A stretch of 6,940 nt of DNA, from positions 1,243,558 to 1,250,497 of the forward strand of contig CP070771.1 in NCBI GenBank assembly GCA_020345785.1, in the 5' to 3' direction. This document shows, one piece after another, positions 5,157-6,940 of the stretch. The stretch comes from Desulfobacterales bacterium (GTDB lineage Bacteria; Desulfobacterota; Desulfobacteria; Desulfobacterales; JAFDCJ01). The number at the start of each line of letters is the position of its first letter. Within the stretch, counting starts at the first letter, position 1. The notes under the pieces are model-generated. The model was not told the origin of the DNA. It made no database searches and worked only from the letters and a program-made list of their open reading frames with translations. A program made the position numbers and the translations under genes.

Positions 5157-6663
5157 CTTGAGTATCGATCAGGTTCTCTATTCCCTCTTTCAACACCATC
5201 GTAGCTTTGCAATCATCCTCGTTATAAGTAAGCAAGCGCTGGAGTATTTTCTCGTCTTTGGTATCAATGAATTCATTGAACCATTGGATCGACAGCGCTC
5301 CGGACGGAGTTTCGTCCTGCCAGCTAAAACCAAGATACTGTGCCAAATCTTTGAGCGAGTAGCTGGATAGCGGCCAGTCGGTATGTTTTTTGACGATGTC
5401 ATAGAGATCGATTACGTAAGGATGAGCGAAAAACGAATCCAGCTCGGCCTCGCTTATTACTTCCGGATAGATTTTTTGCATCCTCCGGTAGGTGGTTTTT
5501 TCGTGGTGGGAATAATAATATACGGCGAAATCATCCGGCGGCAGCGACCGGATAAAGCTCCAGAAATCCTGCCAGGCCTGTCTTTCGGCTTCGCGCGTTA
5601 ATTCAACCGCAGTGAAGTCCTTGTATTCCTCCCCGTCCGGTCCCTTGATATAGACACCGTGCATGTAAACGAATTCCTGGGTGGGGTCGTCCTCGATATC
5701 GAAATAGAGTTCATAGCCTACTCGCGGGAATTGGAAGTTGGCATAAGCTACCGGTTTTTTGGTTTCGACAAGGACTTTAGCCCGCCTTAGGATCTCGACC
5801 AGGGTCTTTTCGCCTACGCCGTATAGGAACTCTCTGTTCCTGTCTTTTGCGCGCATAACCTCTTTTATGTCAACGCACAGGATATCGGTAATTTTCTCGA
5901 TCCCGAGGTCCTTATTGATCCGGTCGCGGCGGTTGCGGCCGAGATAGAATATTTTAGTAAGATCGCCGGATTCATCAACCCATTTTTTGCAGCTTAAGTA
6001 CCACGGGCACAGTTTGCAGATGCCGACCAGCGCCGGTTTGTTCCTGACCTCGCCGGTTATGAGAAGCTCAACATCGTTTTTTACCTGTTCGTAATGCTGC
6101 CATAGTGTCCGGGAATCGCGCCTCCCGAGCGATCGGTTGAGATTGTACTCGACCTCTTCTGTCCGGATATCTATTACCCGGCCTAATCGCCGGTTTTCAA
6201 AACCGAGCTTATTCAAAAGCTCCGAATAAAGGGCGATCTGGACCGCGTAGTGTTTTTTCAGCCTGCCGGGGTCGCCCTCCTCCTCGTCCACACCTTCGAA
6301 GCCGCGGCCAGACTTGATCTCGATCGGCACATATTGCCCGTCCGGTAAAAGCTTCAAAAGATCGGGGATGCCGACCATGTTTTCATAAATTAAAACCCCC
6401 TGGTAAATAAGGGAAGTTTTTTCTTTCATGGCGCTGATTGTTTGCTTGAATCGATCTTCGTACGGGCCCGGCTGCAGATTGAGGAATTCACCCAGATTGG
6501 ATACGACCTGTTCTTCGTGGGCTATTCCCCGCTCCCACAGGAGTTGGACAAAGGGGTTGGTTTCTTTTATTTTCTCGTCTTGGGGGCCGTATATATCCCG
6601 CCAGACGCGGTGCGGGCACTGCGTGTAATCGTAGAGTTTGGCGGCGGTGATGTGTGGGGTCAT
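5152..6663 (-). CDS. TM0106-family RecB-like nuclease / RNase H-like exonuclease fusion
   Basis: This 503-residue protein is full length for the family. The N-terminal Cas4/RecB-like PD-(D/E)XK domain (about 1-228) shows H49, the metal-binding GIPD101 and E115-I-K117, and the QxxxY motif (Q142...Y146). It has four cysteines laid out as in Cas4-type Fe-S nucleases: C16 near the N-terminus, and C216, C219 and C225 after the catalytic core. A linking region (about 245-300: DLGIEKITDIL..., GVGEKTLVEIL) looks like helix-hairpin-helix DNA-binding segments. The C-terminal RNase H-like (YprB/DnaQ-type) domain begins with FDIED (322-325). It continues with YYSHHE (384-388), VIDLYDI (D419), SYSLKDLAQYLG and YNEDD (480-484), supplying the acidic residues of a 3'-5' exonuclease. 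No CRISPR genes are nearby. The role is inferred to be DNA repair or processing; it is uncharacterised in this family. The ATG at 6663 lacks a clear ribosome binding site. Confidence 0.88.
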   Translation of the reverse strand: MTPHITAAKLYDYTQCPHRVWRDIYGPQDEKIKETNPFVQLLWERGIAHEEQVVSNLGEFLNLQPGPYEDRFKQTISAMKEKTSLIYQGVLIYENMVGIPDLLKLLPDGQYVPIEIKSGRGFEGVDEEEGDPGRLKKHYAVQIALYSELLNKLGFENRRLGRVIDIRTEEVEYNLNRSLGRRDSRTLWQHYEQVKNDVELLITGEVRNKPALVGICKLCPWYLSCKKWVDESGDLTKIFYLGRNRRDRINKDLGIEKITDILCVDIKEVMRAKDRNREFLYGVGEKTLVEILRRAKVLVETKKPVAYANFQFPRVGYELYFDIEDDPTQEFVYMHGVYIKGPDGEEYKDFTAVELTREAERQAWQDFWSFIRSLPPDDFAVYYYSHHEKTTYRRMQKIYPEVISEAELDSFFAHPYVIDLYDIVKKHTDWPLSSYSLKDLAQYLGFSWQDETPSGALSIQWFNEFIDTKDEKILQRLLTYNEDDCKATMVLKEGIENLIDTQD

Positions 6664-6837
6664 GGTTTAATGAATTATTGAATCACTTGGATTTGAATTT
6701 TTTTCTTTGCTTTTTGGCGGATGGTTATCAGAGTGCATTCGATAGAGATATCTTGCCACAGTACATGCAATTTGGCTGAAGCGCATGTACGTTTCGTGTA
6801 TCTAAATATTTTTAATGGCGTCAAATCGTTTGATAGA
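6664..6837. other. Spacer between nuclease gene and group II intron
   Basis: This stretch has no gene that I can see. It includes the 8-bp inverted repeat listed separately and, on the minus strand, a TTGACG (6819-6824) that might serve as a -35 element for the nuclease gene, though no good -10 follows it. Confidence 0.35.
6761..6790. repeat. Perfect 8-bp inverted repeat upstream of the nuclease gene
   Basis: GTACATGC (6761-6768) and GCATGTAC (6783-6790) are separated by 14 bases. It may be an operator or leader hairpin for the nuclease gene, about 100-130 bp before its start. No U-tract follows, so it is not a terminator. Confidence 0.4.
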
Positions 6838-6940
6838 GTCGAGTCGCGCTGGGGAATTTCACCCCAACGCTCTCCAAGAACCGTACGTGACAGTCTCCCG
6901 TCATACGGCTCCTACTGTCCAACCGACGGCCGGAAGCCAA
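6838..6940 (-). mobile_element. Group II intron, 3' end only (domains V and VI), continuing beyond the right edge
   Basis: The minus strand carries a complete domain V at 6878-6911. It is followed by a domain VI-like hairpin (GCGTTGGGG pairing with CCCCAGCGC around a 7-base loop) and CGACTCGACTC, typical of the 3' boundary. Near the base of this hairpin an unpaired A (about 6844) could be the branch point. The exact 3' splice site is uncertain and lies within about 6833-6840. The 29 bases beyond domain V show no recognisable reverse-transcriptase ending, so the maturase gene, if present, lies outside. The intron is on the same strand as the nuclease gene and upstream of it. Confidence 0.85.
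6878..6911 (-). ncRNA. Group II intron domain V
   Basis: Domain V has exactly 34 nt. The basal helix GAGCCGUA pairs with UACGGUUC (one G-U pair) and includes the catalytic AGC triad. A 2-nt CG bulge follows, then the distal helix UGACGG/CUGUCA capped by a GAGA (GNRA) tetraloop. Every element of an active domain V is present. Confidence 0.92.

Noticed and set aside
5152..6663. Nuclease as Cas4 of a CRISPR system
   Set aside because: The RNase H-like C-terminal domain and overall length mark it as the TM0106 type; no repeat-spacer array or cas1/cas2 is visible in the window.

Overview
The window looks like chromosomal DNA of an anaerobic, cytochrome-rich Gram-negative bacterium, most plausibly in the Desulfobacterota (the Geobacter / sulfate-reducer group). 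The evidence is an outer-membrane beta-barrel gene followed by two multihaem c-type cytochrome lipoproteins, CX4CH...CX2CH repeats of the kind first catalogued in Geobacter, and a near-perfect sigma-54 promoter. The lineage is an inference from gene content.

Positions 1-3427 (minus strand) form one apparent transcription unit read from right to left. It starts with a 516-residue beta-barrel (3427 to 1877). Next comes a 314-bp spacer holding a 151-bp imperfect inverted repeat, then a pentahaem lipoprotein cytochrome (1562 to 1095). Six bases later begins a large multihaem lipoprotein cytochrome (1088 to beyond position 1), of which only the N-terminal 362 residues are visible. The combination resembles a porin-cytochrome conduit that moves electrons across the outer membrane. 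The large cytochrome is built from ~127-residue tandem units. In two consecutive units the first haem site is enlarged from CX2CH to a CX14CH motif, which is the most unusual thing in the window.

Positions 3428-4018 are a 591-bp regulatory region between divergent genes. Facing the barrel gene it has a -24/-12 promoter (TGGCATAAATTTTGCT), a heptamer repeated exactly 10 bp apart about 130 bp upstream of the predicted transcription start, and a perfect 9-bp inverted repeat farther upstream. Facing right it has a possible sigma-70-type promoter and a Shine-Dalgarno element containing eight consecutive G residues.

Positions 4019-4930 (plus strand) hold a 129-residue SpoIIAA/STAS-like protein and a 68-residue cysteine-rich putative zinc-binding protein, separated by ~315 bp without a recognisable gene.

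Positions 4974-6663 (minus strand) hold a complete TM0106-type protein, with a Cas4/RecB-like nuclease domain carrying four Fe-S cysteines followed by an RNase H-like exonuclease domain. Abutting its stop codon is a ~60-residue remnant of a cytochrome b561 gene. No CRISPR array or cas gene is visible.

From about 6838 to the right edge lies the 3' end of a group II intron on the minus strand, with a textbook domain V and a domain VI hairpin. The rest of the intron, including any reverse transcriptase gene, lies beyond the window.
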